Below are positions 30,983 to 40,200 of a stretch of 64,000 nt of DNA, one piece after another; position 1 is the first letter of the stretch; every line of letters starts with the position of its first letter. Location: the NCBI RefSeq assembly GCF_025837095.1, contig NZ_CP107551.1:3900668-3964667 (forward strand), in the 5' to 3' direction. A model generated the notes under the pieces. The model saw only the letters and a list, made by a program, of their open reading frames with translations, did not search any database and was not told the origin of the DNA. Origin of the DNA: Rhodococcus sp. Z13. Lineage in GTDB: Bacteria > Actinomycetota > Actinomycetes > Mycobacteriales > Mycobacteriaceae. Position numbers and translations under genes: made by a program.

Positions 30983-31042
30983 AACTTCGGGGAGGGTGTG
31001 TCCGGTTTTCGCGAGATTTCCGGACACACCCTCCCTGAAGTT
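30983..31042. terminator. bidirectional terminator overlapping a stop codon
   Basis: Perfect 15-bp stem GGAGGGTGTGTCCGG (30991-31005 with 31020-31034), prolonged by AACTTC/GAAGTT. Its right arm reaches the stop codon of the minus-strand secreted-protein gene. Confidence 0.8.
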
Positions 31043-31914
31043 CACTCGAGATACGACGCGTAGTCGGCGTAGGGCACCTGGCCGGTGGGGCTCGCCTCGA
31101 TCGCGGCAGCGACCTCGGGCGGAATGGGGGCCCAGTAGGCCGGCATCGCCGCGGCGAGGGTGGGGCTCACGGCGTAGATGAGTGCGAAGTTCACGATCCA
31201 CAACGGCGGGCCCATCGACATGCCGACGGTCGAGTTCACCCCACCCTTCGTGTTGGTGATCAGCTGCGCGGTGCCGGACATCTGTTGCGCCGCGAACCCG
31301 TAGGCCGCCTCGATCGGGTACGCCGACCGGTACAGCGCCACCAGGGTGTCCGTCGCGTCGTTGTTCCGCAGCCAGGTGTCGACGTATCCGCCGGGCGCGA
31401 TGAGGGTGTTCACCTGCCGCGTCGGCGCCGACATGTTGGCGGGGCTCTGCAGCATGCCGTCGGGCGTCACGTAGAGGCCGTAGCTGCCCAGCACCGACGG
31501 GGTGGAGACACCGTTCACCTCGGAGTACAGGGGGTGGCCGGTCGTGTTGACGAGGATGTCGATGGAGGCCTGGATGATGGCGGCGGCCTCCGCGTCACCG
31601 CCCACTCCCCCACCGGTGGTGAAATCACGGGCCTGCTGCTCGGACAGCGCGTCCGCCGGGCTCAGCCCGATCTGCCGGGCGATCTCCTCGGCCCGCTGCT
31701 GCCCGATCGGCGCGTGCAGCTGGGACGGATCGGAGAGCTGCGTCGGCGCCAGATGTTCGTAGGCGGGGGCGCCGGAGAAGGGGAACGAGAAGCCGGTGAC
31801 GACGGGATCCGCCGACGCCGTGGGGACGGTCCACAGGGCGAGCAGCCCCATGAGTGCCACCATCGTGAGGGTCCTGGATCTGTGCCGTCGTGCGGATGTC
31901 CGTGTGCTGCGCAT
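31042..31914 (-). CDS. secreted protein of unknown function
   Basis: Exported protein of 290 residues. The N-terminus MRSTRTSARRHRSRTLTMVALMGLLALWTVPTASA has a long basic n-region, a hydrophobic core and an Ala-x-Ala cleavage site near 35. The mature part contains alpha-helical and mixed segments (ARQIGLSPADALSEQQARDF, then DAEAAAIIQASIDILV and YVDTWLRNNDATDTLVALYRSAYPIEAAYGFAAQQM) but no motif I can name. The start ATG 31914 follows GGGAGGACCC. A promoter-like pair TTGACG and TTCACT, 18 apart, lies at 31992-31963 on the minus strand. It stands alone between the tRNA and the ahp operon. Confidence 0.75.
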   Translation of the reverse strand: MRSTRTSARRHRSRTLTMVALMGLLALWTVPTASADPVVTGFSFPFSGAPAYEHLAPTQLSDPSQLHAPIGQQRAEEIARQIGLSPADALSEQQARDFTTGGGVGGDAEAAAIIQASIDILVNTTGHPLYSEVNGVSTPSVLGSYGLYVTPDGMLQSPANMSAPTRQVNTLIAPGGYVDTWLRNNDATDTLVALYRSAYPIEAAYGFAAQQMSGTAQLITNTKGGVNSTVGMSMGPPLWIVNFALIYAVSPTLAAAMPAYWAPIPPEVAAAIEASPTGQVPYADYASYLE

Positions 31915-32073
31915 GGGTCCTCCCGGGGCGCCGTCGCGGATGGGGACACACGTGTGCATTTCAGTGAACGCCCGGCACGAAAGGGCGTCAACGGCAGCGG
32001 AGGGTGAAACGCGGGGGAGGTTTCGTCTGTTTTCCGCCGCCGGATTTCCGGTCGTATCCTCCCCGAACGCAGC

Positions 32074-32103
32074 GTGGCCGCCACCGGGAGGGGTGACGGC
32101 CAC
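32074..32103 (-). terminator. terminator of ahpF
   Basis: GTGGCCG (32074-32080) pairs with CGGCCAC (32097-32103) around a 16-base loop, 18 bases behind the ahpF stop codon at 32121. Confidence 0.55.
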
Positions 32104-32120
32104 GTGGGCTGCAGTGACGA

Positions 32121-33707
32121 TCAGACGGTCGCGGCGGCGGCCTCGGCCGGGGTGCCCGTGCGGATCAGGTGGTCGAAGGCACCGAGCGCGGCGGTCGCGC
32201 CGGCACCTGCGGAGACGATGATCTGCTTGTACGGGACAGTCGTGCAGTCGCCGGCGGCGAAGACGCCCGGCACCGAGGTGCGGCCGTGGTCGTCGACGAC
32301 GATCTCGCCGCGCGGGCTGAGCTCGACCGTGCCCTTCAGCCAGTCGGTGTTCGGCAGCAGGCCGATCTGGACGAACACACCGTCGAGGTCGAGCTTGCGC
32401 GACTCGTCGGTGGTGCGGTCGGTGTAGGTCAGGCCGGTGACCTTCGAGCCGTCGCCGAGGACCTCGGTGGTGAGGGCGCTGACGATGATGTCGACGTTCG
32501 GCAGGCTGCGGAGCTTGCTCTGCAGGACCTCGTCGGCGCGCAGCACCGAGTCGAACTCGATGAGGGTCACGTGGGCGACGACGCCGGCGAGGTCGATGGC
32601 CGCCTCGACACCGGAGTTGCCGCCACCGATCACGGCGACGCGCTTGCCCTTGAACAGCGGGCCGTCGCAGTGCGGGCAGTAGGTGACGCCCTTGTTGCGG
32701 TACTCCTGCTCACCGGGGACGTTCATCGAGCGCCAGCGGGCACCGGTGGCGAGCACGACGGTGCGGGACAGCAGCCGCGCGCCGCTCTCCAGCTCGACCT
32801 CGACGAGGCCGCCCTCTGTGGGGGCCGGGGTGAGCTTCGCGGCCTTCTGGGTGTTCATGATGTCCACGTCGTACTGACGGGTGTGGTTCTCGAGCGCGGC
32901 GGCGAACTTCGGGCCCTCGGTGTAGGGGACCGACGAGAAGTTCTCGATGCCCATGGTGTCGAGCACCTGGCCGCCGAAGCGCTCGGCGACGACACCGGTT
33001 CGGATTCCCTTGCGGGCGGCGTAGATCGCGGCGGTCGCGCCGGCGGGGCCGCCACCGACGACGAGGACGTCGAAGGGGTCCTTCTCGGAGATCGCGGCGG
33101 CGGTGCGCTCGGCGGAGCCCGAGTCGAGCTTCGCGACGATCTGCTCGAGGTTCATGCGACCGGAGCCGAACAGCTCACCGTTGAGGAAGACCGTGGGCAC
33201 GGCCATGACCTGGCGGGCGTCGACCTCGTCCTGGAAGAGGGAGCCCTCGATGGCGGTGTGCTTGATGCGCGGATTGACCGTGCACATCACGTTCAGGGCC
33301 TGGACGACGTCCGGGCAGTTCTGGCACGACAGCGAGAAGTAGGTCTCGAAGTGGTAGTCGCCCTCGAGGTTGCGAACCTGGTCGAGCAGCTCGGCGGCTT
33401 CCTTGGAGGGGTGGCCACCGACCTGCAGCAGGGCGAGGACGAGGGAGGTGAACTCGTGGCCGAGCGGGATGCCTGCGAACTCGACGGCGATGTCGGTGCC
33501 GGTCCGGCGAATGAGGAAGGAGGGGCGACGGGTGGCTTCACCGTCGCGCACGTGGGTGACCAGGGCGGACATACCGGCGATCTGGTCGAGAAGCTGGGCG
33601 AGTTCCGCGGACTTCGGGCTGTCGTCGAGGGAGGACACCAGCTCGATCGGCGAGGTGACCTTCCCGAGAAGCGACTCGAGCTGGGCAGCGAGAGGTGCAT
33701 CGAGCAT
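32121..33707 (-). CDS. ahpF: alkyl hydroperoxide reductase subunit F
   Basis: Flavoprotein of 528 residues that passes electrons from NAD(P)H to AhpC. The N-terminal half (1-200) is the double thioredoxin-fold domain with redox centre [15 protein letters not shown]. The C-terminal half is a thioredoxin-reductase-like module with FAD site [19 protein letters not shown], the second disulfide [11 protein letters not shown](P) site [17 protein letters not shown] and FAD segment [16 protein letters not shown]. The start ATG 33707 follows GGAGTTGATCCTC. It lies 142 bases behind ahpC on the same strand, with a perfect 15-bp hairpin in between. Length and motif order are those of E. coli AhpF. Confidence 0.95.
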   Translation of the reverse strand: MLDAPLAAQLESLLGKVTSPIELVSSLDDSPKSAELAQLLDQIAGMSALVTHVRDGEATRRPSFLIRRTGTDIAVEFAGIPLGHEFTSLVLALLQVGGHPSKEAAELLDQVRNLEGDYHFETYFSLSCQNCPDVVQALNVMCTVNPRIKHTAIEGSLFQDEVDARQVMAVPTVFLNGELFGSGRMNLEQIVAKLDSGSAERTAAAISEKDPFDVLVVGGGPAGATAAIYAARKGIRTGVVAERFGGQVLDTMGIENFSSVPYTEGPKFAAALENHTRQYDVDIMNTQKAAKLTPAPTEGGLVEVELESGARLLSRTVVLATGARWRSMNVPGEQEYRNKGVTYCPHCDGPLFKGKRVAVIGGGNSGVEAAIDLAGVVAHVTLIEFDSVLRADEVLQSKLRSLPNVDIIVSALTTEVLGDGSKVTGLTYTDRTTDESRKLDLDGVFVQIGLLPNTDWLKGTVELSPRGEIVVDDHGRTSVPGVFAAGDCTTVPYKQIIVSAGAGATAALGAFDHLIRTGTPAEAAAATV

Positions 33708-33801
33708 GAGGATCAACTCCAGAGGTGGAAGAACTTGCGACCTGAAGGGATGTGGGAGTCGGCGAACCTCTCGGCTCGAGCCGAACGCGACCCGGACGGG
33801 G

Positions 33802-33833
33802 CCGGTGGCGCGGGAGAGCTCCCGCGCCACCGG
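33802..33833 (-). terminator. hairpin between ahpC and ahpF
   Basis: Perfect 15-bp inverted repeat CCGGTGGCGCGGGAG with only two bases between the arms. Without a U-tract it may be a partial terminator or an mRNA processing and stability element, giving more AhpC than AhpF. Confidence 0.75.
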
Positions 33834-33849
33834 AAACGATTCCGCCGAA

Positions 33850-34413
33850 TCAGATCTTGCCGACGAGATCCAGGGACGGAGCGAGGGTGGCGTCGCCCTC
33901 TTCCCACTTGGCCGGGCAGACCTCGCCCGGGTGGCTGCGGACGTACTGCGCGGCCTTGACCTTGCGGACGAGCTCAGCGGCGTTGCGGCCGATGCCCTCG
34001 GCGGTGACCTCGGTGAACTGGATGACACCGTCGGGGTCGACGAGGAAGGTGCCGCGGTCGGCGAGACCCTGCTCCTCGCGGAGGACCTCGAAGTTGGTGC
34101 TGATCTGCAGGGTGGGATCGCCGATCATCGCGTACTTGATCTTGCCGATGGTCTCGGACGACGAGTGCCACGCCTTGTGGGTGAAGTGGGTGTCGGTCGA
34201 GACGGAGAAGACCTCGACGCCCAGCTTCTGCAGCTCCTCGTAGTGGTCCGCGAGGTCACCGAGCTCGGTGGGGCAGACGAACGTGAAGTCGGCGGGGTAG
34301 AAGAAGAAGATCGCCCACTTGCCCTTGATGTCCTCGTCGGACACGGTCACGAAGGCGCCGTCCTTGAAAGCCTCGGCCTTGAACGGCTTGATCTTCTTGT
34401 TGATCAGCGACAT
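33850..34413 (-). CDS. ahpC: alkyl hydroperoxide reductase subunit C (peroxiredoxin)
   Basis: Typical 2-Cys peroxiredoxin of 187 residues that reduces hydrogen peroxide, alkyl peroxides and peroxynitrite. The peroxidatic Cys lies in [18 protein letters not shown] and the resolving Cys in [15 protein letters not shown] near residue 166. [16 protein letters not shown] at the start and the C-terminal length match the enterobacterial type that pairs with AhpF, not the mycobacterial AhpC that works with AhpD. The start ATG 34413 follows GTGAGGTTCTAC. A promoter and a palindrome at the OxyR position lie upstream. It heads the ahpC-ahpF operon. Confidence 0.95.
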   Translation of the reverse strand: MSLINKKIKPFKAEAFKDGAFVTVSDEDIKGKWAIFFFYPADFTFVCPTELGDLADHYEELQKLGVEVFSVSTDTHFTHKAWHSSSETIGKIKYAMIGDPTLQISTNFEVLREEQGLADRGTFLVDPDGVIQFTEVTAEGIGRNAAELVRKVKAAQYVRSHPGEVCPAKWEEGDATLAPSLDLVGKI

Positions 34414-34453
34414 GTAGAACCTCACTCGTACTCGATGGGGTTGACGCGTTCGA

Positions 34454-34500
34454 CGTTAACGAGGATCGATTGATTGTGCCAATCGATTATTTCTAGAAAT
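34454..34500 (-). promoter_or_regulatory. ahpC promoter with operator-like palindrome
   Basis: On the minus strand -35 TTGGCA (34482-34477) and -10 TTAACG (34459-34454) are 17 bases apart. Directly upstream of the -35 lies the perfect palindrome ATTTCTAGAAAT (34489-34500), framed by ATCGA...TCGAT. The position is that of a LysR-type activator such as OxyR. No oxyR gene is in the window. Confidence 0.6.
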
Positions 34501-34613
34501 TCGATAAGGAAGCCCTATAACGGCGCATCGCCGCAGCTCACAGGGGTGCTGATCCGGAGCGTGTGATCAAACACACATAAGCTTAGCTATGCACACCACA
34601 CCCCCGGATAGGG

Positions 34614-34643
34614 CACGAGGACCCCGTTCCCGGGGTCCTCGTG
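34614..34643 (-). terminator. terminator of the SRPBCC gene
   Basis: Perfect 13-bp stem CACGAGGACCCCG with a 4-base loop, 26 bases behind the minus-strand stop at 34669. Confidence 0.8.
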
Positions 34644-34668
34644 TCGGGGCCGTAGGCCCGTATCCGAC

Positions 34669-35154
34669 TCAGGCGGCGAGCAACTCGTCGATCTGGCCCA
34701 TCGCCAGCGAGGCACCCTCGATCACGCCCATGTCCAGCACCTGCTGCAGGGCCTCGACGGTCTCGTAGGTGCTCACGTAGGTCGCCCGCGTCCCGCCCTC
34801 GTGTTCGGCGAAGGAGTAGACGCAGCGCGCGGCCGGCATCTCCACCTTCGGGTTGAACTCCTCGTCGGCGAAGCGGTCGAGGAAGGTGAAGCTCTTGGGC
34901 TCGTCGACGGCCTCGACCTCCCAGTAGCCCGGATACTTCTCCCCCTCCGGACCGGTCATGTAGTAGAGGACGCGACCGCCCGGCTCGAGGCGGTGCTCGA
35001 CGACGGTGGCCGGATGCGTGGGCGGCCCCCAGATCTTCTCCAACTGCCGCGGGTCGGCGTAGATCCGCCAGACGCGTTCCACCGGGGCGGCGAAGTCGGC
35101 GACGATGGTGAGGCTTCGGTTGTCGAGATCGTGACGAACGTCGGTGACAGGCAT
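34669..35154 (-). CDS. SRPBCC (AHSA1-like) domain protein
   Basis: START/Bet v1-like protein of 161 residues with a hydrophobic ligand cavity. The AHSA1 pattern is visible: LTIVADFAAPVERVWRIYADPRQLEKIWGPP at 15-45, then EPGGRVLYYMTGPEGEKYPGYWEVEAVDEPKSFTFLDRF, and a C-terminal helix EALQQVLDMGVIEGASLAMGQIDELL. The gene begins three bases after the ArsR stop codon, so the two form a translationally linked pair. ArsR-SRPBCC pairs are common in actinobacteria; the ligand and role are generally unknown. Confidence 0.9.
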   Translation of the reverse strand: MPVTDVRHDLDNRSLTIVADFAAPVERVWRIYADPRQLEKIWGPPTHPATVVEHRLEPGGRVLYYMTGPEGEKYPGYWEVEAVDEPKSFTFLDRFADEEFNPKVEMPAARCVYSFAEHEGGTRATYVSTYETVEALQQVLDMGVIEGASLAMGQIDELLAA

Positions 35155-35157
35155 TTC

Positions 35158-35499
35158 TCAGCCTTTCTGTGGGGTGTCGGTTGCGAGGAGGTCGTCGATG
35201 CGCGCGATGCGACCGCGCCAGATCTGTTCCAGCTCGGCGAGCATGGACGCCACCGACCGCACTGCTTCCACATCGCCGCTCGCCAGCTGCTCGCGACCTC
35301 GTCGTCGCTTGGTCAGCAGGCCGGCCTTCTCCAGCACGGCGACGTGCTTCTGGACCGCGGCGAAGGACATGTCGTAGTTCGCCGCGAGCGCGGAGACCGA
35401 ATGCTCCCCGGCCAGCACCCGGCGCAGGATGTCGCGTCGTGTGCGGTCGGCGAGGGCGTGGAACATGGCGTCGGTCCGGTCCTCGTCGTCTCCGCTCAC
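35158..35499 (-). CDS. ArsR-family transcriptional regulator
   Basis: Winged-helix repressor of 113 residues. The DNA-binding core is FHALADRTRRDILRRVLAGEHSVSALAANYDMSFAAVQKHVAVLEKAGLLTKRRRGRE. Metal-binding cysteines of classical ArsR or SmtB are absent, so it is of the non-metal subgroup that usually pairs with SRPBCC genes. I choose GTG 35499. The -10 box TATATT ends seven bases before it, so the mRNA would be leaderless; another GTG is one codon earlier, and longer starts run into the operator. The palindrome at 35509-35528 lies between the -35 and -10 boxes, a textbook autorepression layout. Confidence 0.88.
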   Translation of the reverse strand: MSGDDEDRTDAMFHALADRTRRDILRRVLAGEHSVSALAANYDMSFAAVQKHVAVLEKAGLLTKRRRGREQLASGDVEAVRSVASMLAELEQIWRGRIARIDDLLATDTPQKG

Positions 35500-35505
35500 C
35501 ACCCG

Positions 35506-35535
35506 AATATACAACCGTTCGGTTGTATGTCACAA
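35506..35535 (-). promoter_or_regulatory. arsR promoter with 20-bp operator
   Basis: Minus-strand -35 TTGTGA (35535-35530) and -10 TATATT (35511-35506) with an 18-base spacer. The spacer is filled by the perfect palindrome ATACAACCG-TT-CGGTTGTAT (35509-35528). A repressor bound there blocks the polymerase site. Confidence 0.8.
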
Positions 35536-35570
35536 GGTTTTCGCAGAACCCCGCCGGGTATGCCCCCGGC

Positions 35571-35999
35571 ATGAGCATCGAAGACGGCCCCGGCGACACC
35601 CTGAGTCCCAGCGAGGGCCTCGATCCCGACGAGGTGCGCAACAACGACGGCGACGACGTCGTCGACCCACCCGAGGGCTGGAGCGGAGCCGACAGGTTCG
35701 GCACGACGCAGCGCGAGGAGCAGGAAGGCGAGTCGCTCGACGAACGCCTCGCCGAGGAGGAACCCGACATCGAACCCGAGGAACCCCTCCCCACGCCCGT
35801 CGCGGCGACCCCCGACGACGAACTGACCGAGGAACTCGTCGATCACATGGTGGACGACGACACGACGGGCGGAGCAGAACACGACGACAAGCGGGCCGAG
35901 GAGGTCGACGGCACGATCGTGCAGGACTCCCGCGTCGACCGTGGTCAGGTGAGCGGAAGCCCCGAGGACGGGGACTCGATCTTCCCCGTCGTGGAGTGA
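35571..35999 (+). CDS. DUF5709 family acidic protein
   Basis: Protein of 142 residues, extremely rich in Asp, Glu, Pro and Gly and probably disordered, without membrane segments. The N-terminal stretch DTLSPSEGLDPDEVRNNDGDDVVDPPEGWSGADRFGTT and ESLDERLAEEEPDIEPEEP are characteristic for DUF5709, found throughout mycolic actinobacteria. Function is unknown. It diverges from arsR, 72 bases apart. A strong hairpin (36061-36096) ends its transcript. Confidence 0.85.
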   Translation: MSIEDGPGDTLSPSEGLDPDEVRNNDGDDVVDPPEGWSGADRFGTTQREEQEGESLDERLAEEEPDIEPEEPLPTPVAATPDDELTEELVDHMVDDDTTGGAEHDDKRAEEVDGTIVQDSRVDRGQVSGSPEDGDSIFPVVE

Positions 36000-36060
36000 T
36001 CGCCCAGTCCACGCGCCTCGACTCCGGCAGCTTGGGGGTGCCCTCCGGGAAGTCGCCGAA

Positions 36061-36096
36061 CCGGAACGATCGAGCCGTCCGGCTCGCTCGTTCCGG
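36061..36096. terminator. bidirectional hairpin terminator
   Basis: CCGGAACGA and CGAGCC pair with GGCTCG and TCGTTCCGG around loop GTCC with one mismatch. It lies between the convergent DUF5709 and DUF1206 genes. The remaining 36097-36258 holds no gene I can support. Confidence 0.7.
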
Positions 36097-36258
36097 TGAT
36101 GTCGTTCGGCGGCGAGTTCGAGCAGGGCCTTGCGGGTCGCGTCGAAACTCGCCCGGTCGTACTCCTGGTGCCATCCCGACACCGCAAAACCCTGAACGAG
36201 GGGGAGGTTGTGCGCGCCTCCATCAGGAGAAACCGCACACAAGTCCCCCGAACTCCGC

Positions 36259-37104
36259 TCACATCCGGGCGTCGCGGGCCATGACGAAGCTGTAGAGGCC
36301 GTACACCCCGATCCCGAGCCCGGCGAGGACGAGCAGCACCGCGCCGAACGGCTGTGCCCCGAGGGTCTTCAGGGCGCCGTCGAGCCCCGCGGCCTTCTGC
36401 GGGTCGGCCTGGAACACCGCGACGATCACGAGCACCCCGACGAGCCCGAGCGCCAGGCCCTTCGCGACGTAGCCGACGAGCCCGAGGCGCTGCACCGCCG
36501 TGCTCGGATGGCTCTTCAGGTCGTCGACGAAGTTCTTGGACACGCCCTTGTAGACGTGATAGGCCCCGACACCCAGGATGACGAGTCCCGCCACGACGAG
36601 GACGAACTTGCCGGCCCCGGACTGCAGCAACCGGGCGGTCAGGCTCGCGTTCTGCTCGCCGCTCGACCTGCCGCTCCCCCGCGCGAATCCGAAAGCGGTG
36701 TAGGCGAAGGCGAGATAGACGACGCCGACGCTGAACGCCTTGAACCGGTCGAACGGATTCGGGCCGTCGCCGGCCTCCGGTTCGGACGCCTTGCCGAACA
36801 CCGCCTCGGCGAACCGCCACAGGCCCATGGCGACGAAGACGACGACCGCCACCCACAGCACCAGGGTGCCGCCGGGCCGCTCGGCGAGCTCGGCCATCGC
36901 GCCGGACTGCGAGGCCTCCTGGTCGCCGTGCCCGAAGGCCACCCGGATGGCGAGATAGCCGATGAGCAGGTGGACGACGCCGCTGCCGACGTAGCCGGCG
37001 CGCGCGAACCGCTCGAACACCGGGTTCTGCGCGACCCGTTCGGGCGATCCGGAACTCCCCTCCGAGAATCGGGAGGACCCGAACGACGTTCCGTGCCGGT
37101 TCAC
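36259..37104 (-). CDS. DUF1206 membrane protein
   Basis: Membrane protein of 281 residues with six hydrophobic segments arranged as three DUF1206 repeats. Each repeat has a pattern like ARAGYVGSGVVHLLIGYLAIRVAFG (near 33-57), FSVGVVYLAFAYTAFGFARG (near 120) and LGLVGYVAKGLALGLVGVLVIVAVF (near 205). Short loops carry AVFQADPQKAAGLDGALKTL-type sequences. The family is common in actinobacteria and cyanobacteria, with unknown function. The start GTG 37104 follows GGGAGGAG. It diverges from putA. Confidence 0.87.
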   Translation of the reverse strand: MNRHGTSFGSSRFSEGSSGSPERVAQNPVFERFARAGYVGSGVVHLLIGYLAIRVAFGHGDQEASQSGAMAELAERPGGTLVLWVAVVVFVAMGLWRFAEAVFGKASEPEAGDGPNPFDRFKAFSVGVVYLAFAYTAFGFARGSGRSSGEQNASLTARLLQSGAGKFVLVVAGLVILGVGAYHVYKGVSKNFVDDLKSHPSTAVQRLGLVGYVAKGLALGLVGVLVIVAVFQADPQKAAGLDGALKTLGAQPFGAVLLVLAGLGIGVYGLYSFVMARDARM

Positions 37105-37240
37105 GTGATGGTCTCCTCCCGGCGCAACGCCGTCGTCGATGATGCCCCGTGGGTTCCCGGGCTTGCGGAGTGCAAACACAAACCGGCGCCGGATCGGTAG
37201 ATTGACTTCAGGATCGAAGCCCACCCCTGGGAGGTGCGTC

Positions 37241-40200
37241 GTGCGAATCACCGAGGATGCCGTCGCACTGGCCCGCCGATGGGTGGAGGAGTCGGCGCAC
37301 GTCTCCCCCGACCGCGCGGCGCGGCATCTCGCCGATGTGCTGAAGGACCCGCACGGCCTCGAGTTCACCGTGCGGTTCGTCGACGAGGTCATCCGCCCTG
37401 AGGACCCGGCGACCGCCGCCCGTGCACTGTCCGAATTGTCGCGTGGGATACCGGATTTCCTGCCTCCGCACCTGCGGGCCGCGGTGGCGCTGGGCGGACG
37501 GCTCGGCCCGCGCTTCCCACACCTGGTGGTGCCCGCCGCGCGACGCGCACTGCGGGCGATGGTGGGGCACCTGGTGGTCGACGCGGACGACGAGTCCCTC
37601 GGCCGGGCGATCGCGCGCCTGCGGCGTCCCGGTATCCGGTTGAACCTGAACCTCCTCGGCGAGGCCGTGCTCGGGGAGGAGGAGGCCTCCCGCCGGTTCG
37701 AGGGCACCCTCGCGCTGCTCGCCCGCGACGACGTCGACTACGTCTCGCTGAAGGTCTCGGCGGCGGTCGCCCCGCACTCGCCGTGGGCGTTCGACGAGAC
37801 CGTCGCCGACATCGTCGACCGGCTCGCTCCCCTCTATCGGCTCGCGGCGTCCTCGCCGACCCCGAAGTTCGTCAATCTCGACATGGAGGAGTACCGGGAT
37901 CTGGACGTGACGGTGGAGGCGTTCACGCGGCTGCTCGACCGTCCCGAGTTCCTCGGCCTGGAGGCGGGCATCGTGCTGCAGGCCTATCTGCCCGACGCCC
38001 TCGCGAAGATGATGCACCTCCAGGAGTGGGCGGCGGCGCGGCGCGCCCGCGGCGGGGCGGCGGTGAAGGTGCGGGTGGTCAAGGGCGCGAACCTGCCGAT
38101 GGAACGGGTCGACGCGGCGCTGCACGGCTGGCCGCTCGCGACGTGGAACAGCAAGCAGAAGACCGACACGAACTACAAGCGGCTGCTGCACTACGCGTTC
38201 ACCCCGGAGCGGATCGAGAACGTGCGGATCGGGGTGGCGGGCCACAACCTGTTCGACATCGCCTACGCGTGGGTGCTCGCCGGTCGCCGGGAGGTGCGGC
38301 ACGGGATCGACGTCGAGATGCTGCTCGGCATGGCGCAGAGCCAGGCGGAGGTGATCCGCCGCGAGGTCGGCGGCCTGCTGCTCTACACCCCGGTGGTGCG
38401 GCCGGACGAGTTCGACGTCGCCATCTCGTATCTCGTGCGCCGCCTCGACGAGGGTGCCGGGCAGGACAACTTCATGTCGGCGGTGTTCGACCTCGCCGAC
38501 GACCCGGGTCTGTTCGAGCGGGAGGAGCAGCGGTTCCGGGCGTCGGTGGCGGCGCTGGACGAGTCGGTGCCCGTCCCCCACCGCACCCAGAACCGGCAGG
38601 CACCTCCCGTCCCTGCGCCGGAGGAGTTCACGAACACCCCCGACACCGATCCGGCGCTGCCGCAGAACCGGGAGTGGGGGCGCCGCATCCTCGAACGGGT
38701 GCCGACGTCGAAGCTCGGTGTCACCGCGGTGCACACGCACACGCTGTCCTCGGAGACCGAGGTCGACGCGGTGCTCGCCGCCGCGGCCGAGGCGGGACGC
38801 GCCTGGGGTGCGCTCTCCGGCGCCGAGCGCGCCCGCATCCTCGACCGGGTCGGCGACGTCCTCGAGGCACGTCGCGCCGACCTGCTCGAGGTGATGGCCG
38901 CGGAGGGCGGCAAGACCCTGGACCAGTCCGACCCGGAGGTCTCCGAGGCGATCGACTTCGCCCGCTACTACGCCGAGCGTGCCCGCGAACTCGACACGCT
39001 CGAGGCGCGCTTCGTGCCGTCGCGGCTGACGGTGGTGGCGCCGCCGTGGAACTTCCCCGTCGCCATCCCCGCCGGCTGCACGCTCGGGGCGCTGGCGTCC
39101 GGGTCGGCGGTGGTCCTCAAACCGGCGACGCTCACCGCGCGCTGCGGGTCGGTGCTCGCCGAGGCGCTGTGGGACGCGGGGGTGCCGCGCGAGGTGCTGC
39201 ATCTCGTCCACATGGGCGAACGGTCGCTGGGCAGCCGGCTCGTCGCCGACGAACGTGTCGACCGGGTGGTACTCACCGGCTCGTACGAGACCGCCGAGTC
39301 GTTCCGGTCGTTGCGGCCCGGCCTGCGGCTGCTCGCGGAGACCAGCGGGAAGAACGCCATCGTGGTCACCCCGAGCGCCGATCCGGATCTGGCGGTACGC
39401 GACGTCGTCCAGTCGGCGTTCGGGCACGCCGGGCAGAAGTGTTCGGCGGCGTCGCTGGTGATCCTCGTCGGCTCCGTGGCGACCTCCCGCCGTTTCCGCG
39501 ACCAGCTGGTCGACGCGGTGCGGTCGCTGCCGGTCGGGCCCGCCCACGATCCGCGAACCCGCATGGGGCCGTTGATCGAACCGGCGAAAGGCAAACTCCT
39601 CGAGGCGTTGACGACGCTCGAACCGGGCGAGTCGTGGCTGGTGCGGCCACGCAGGCTCGACGACGAGGGCCGGCTGTGGACGCCCGGGGTGCGTACGGGT
39701 GTGCGGCGCGGGTCGCGCACGCACCGCATCGAGTTCTTCGGTCCGGTGCTGGGGGTGATGACCGCGCGGGATCTCGACGAGGCGATCGCCCTCCAGAACG
39801 AGGTGGAGTACGGCCTCACGGCGGGGCTGCACTCGCTCGACCCCGACGAGATCGGTCACTGGCTCGACCGCGTGCAGGCCGGGAACCTCTACGTCAACCG
39901 CGGGATCACCGGCGCGATCGTGCGGCGTCAGCCGTTCGGCGGGTGGAAGAAGTCGTCGGTGGGTGCCGGTTTCAAGGCGGGCGGACCGAACTACCTGTTC
40001 GGTTTCGGGTCGTGGGAGGGCGCCGCCCTCGACGAGGAGGCGCTGCGGCGCGCGTTCGCGAGCGACGAGCGGGCGTGGGGGACGGAGTTCGGTGTCGCCA
40101 CGGACGTCACCGGTCTGCCGGTGGAGCGAAATCTGTTCAGGTACCGACCCGTACGGGTACATGTACGCTCGGGCGGGAACGGTACGGCGCTCGGGCTCGT

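Noticed and set aside
35496-36242. Minus-strand frame between the DUF5709 and DUF1206 genes with a natural-looking stretch (GWHQEYDRASFDATRKALLE)
   Set aside because: It begins with TTG almost on a G-run, is interrupted in character by the terminator hairpin at 36061-36096, and then runs antisense to the DUF5709 gene. A gene remnant cannot be excluded.
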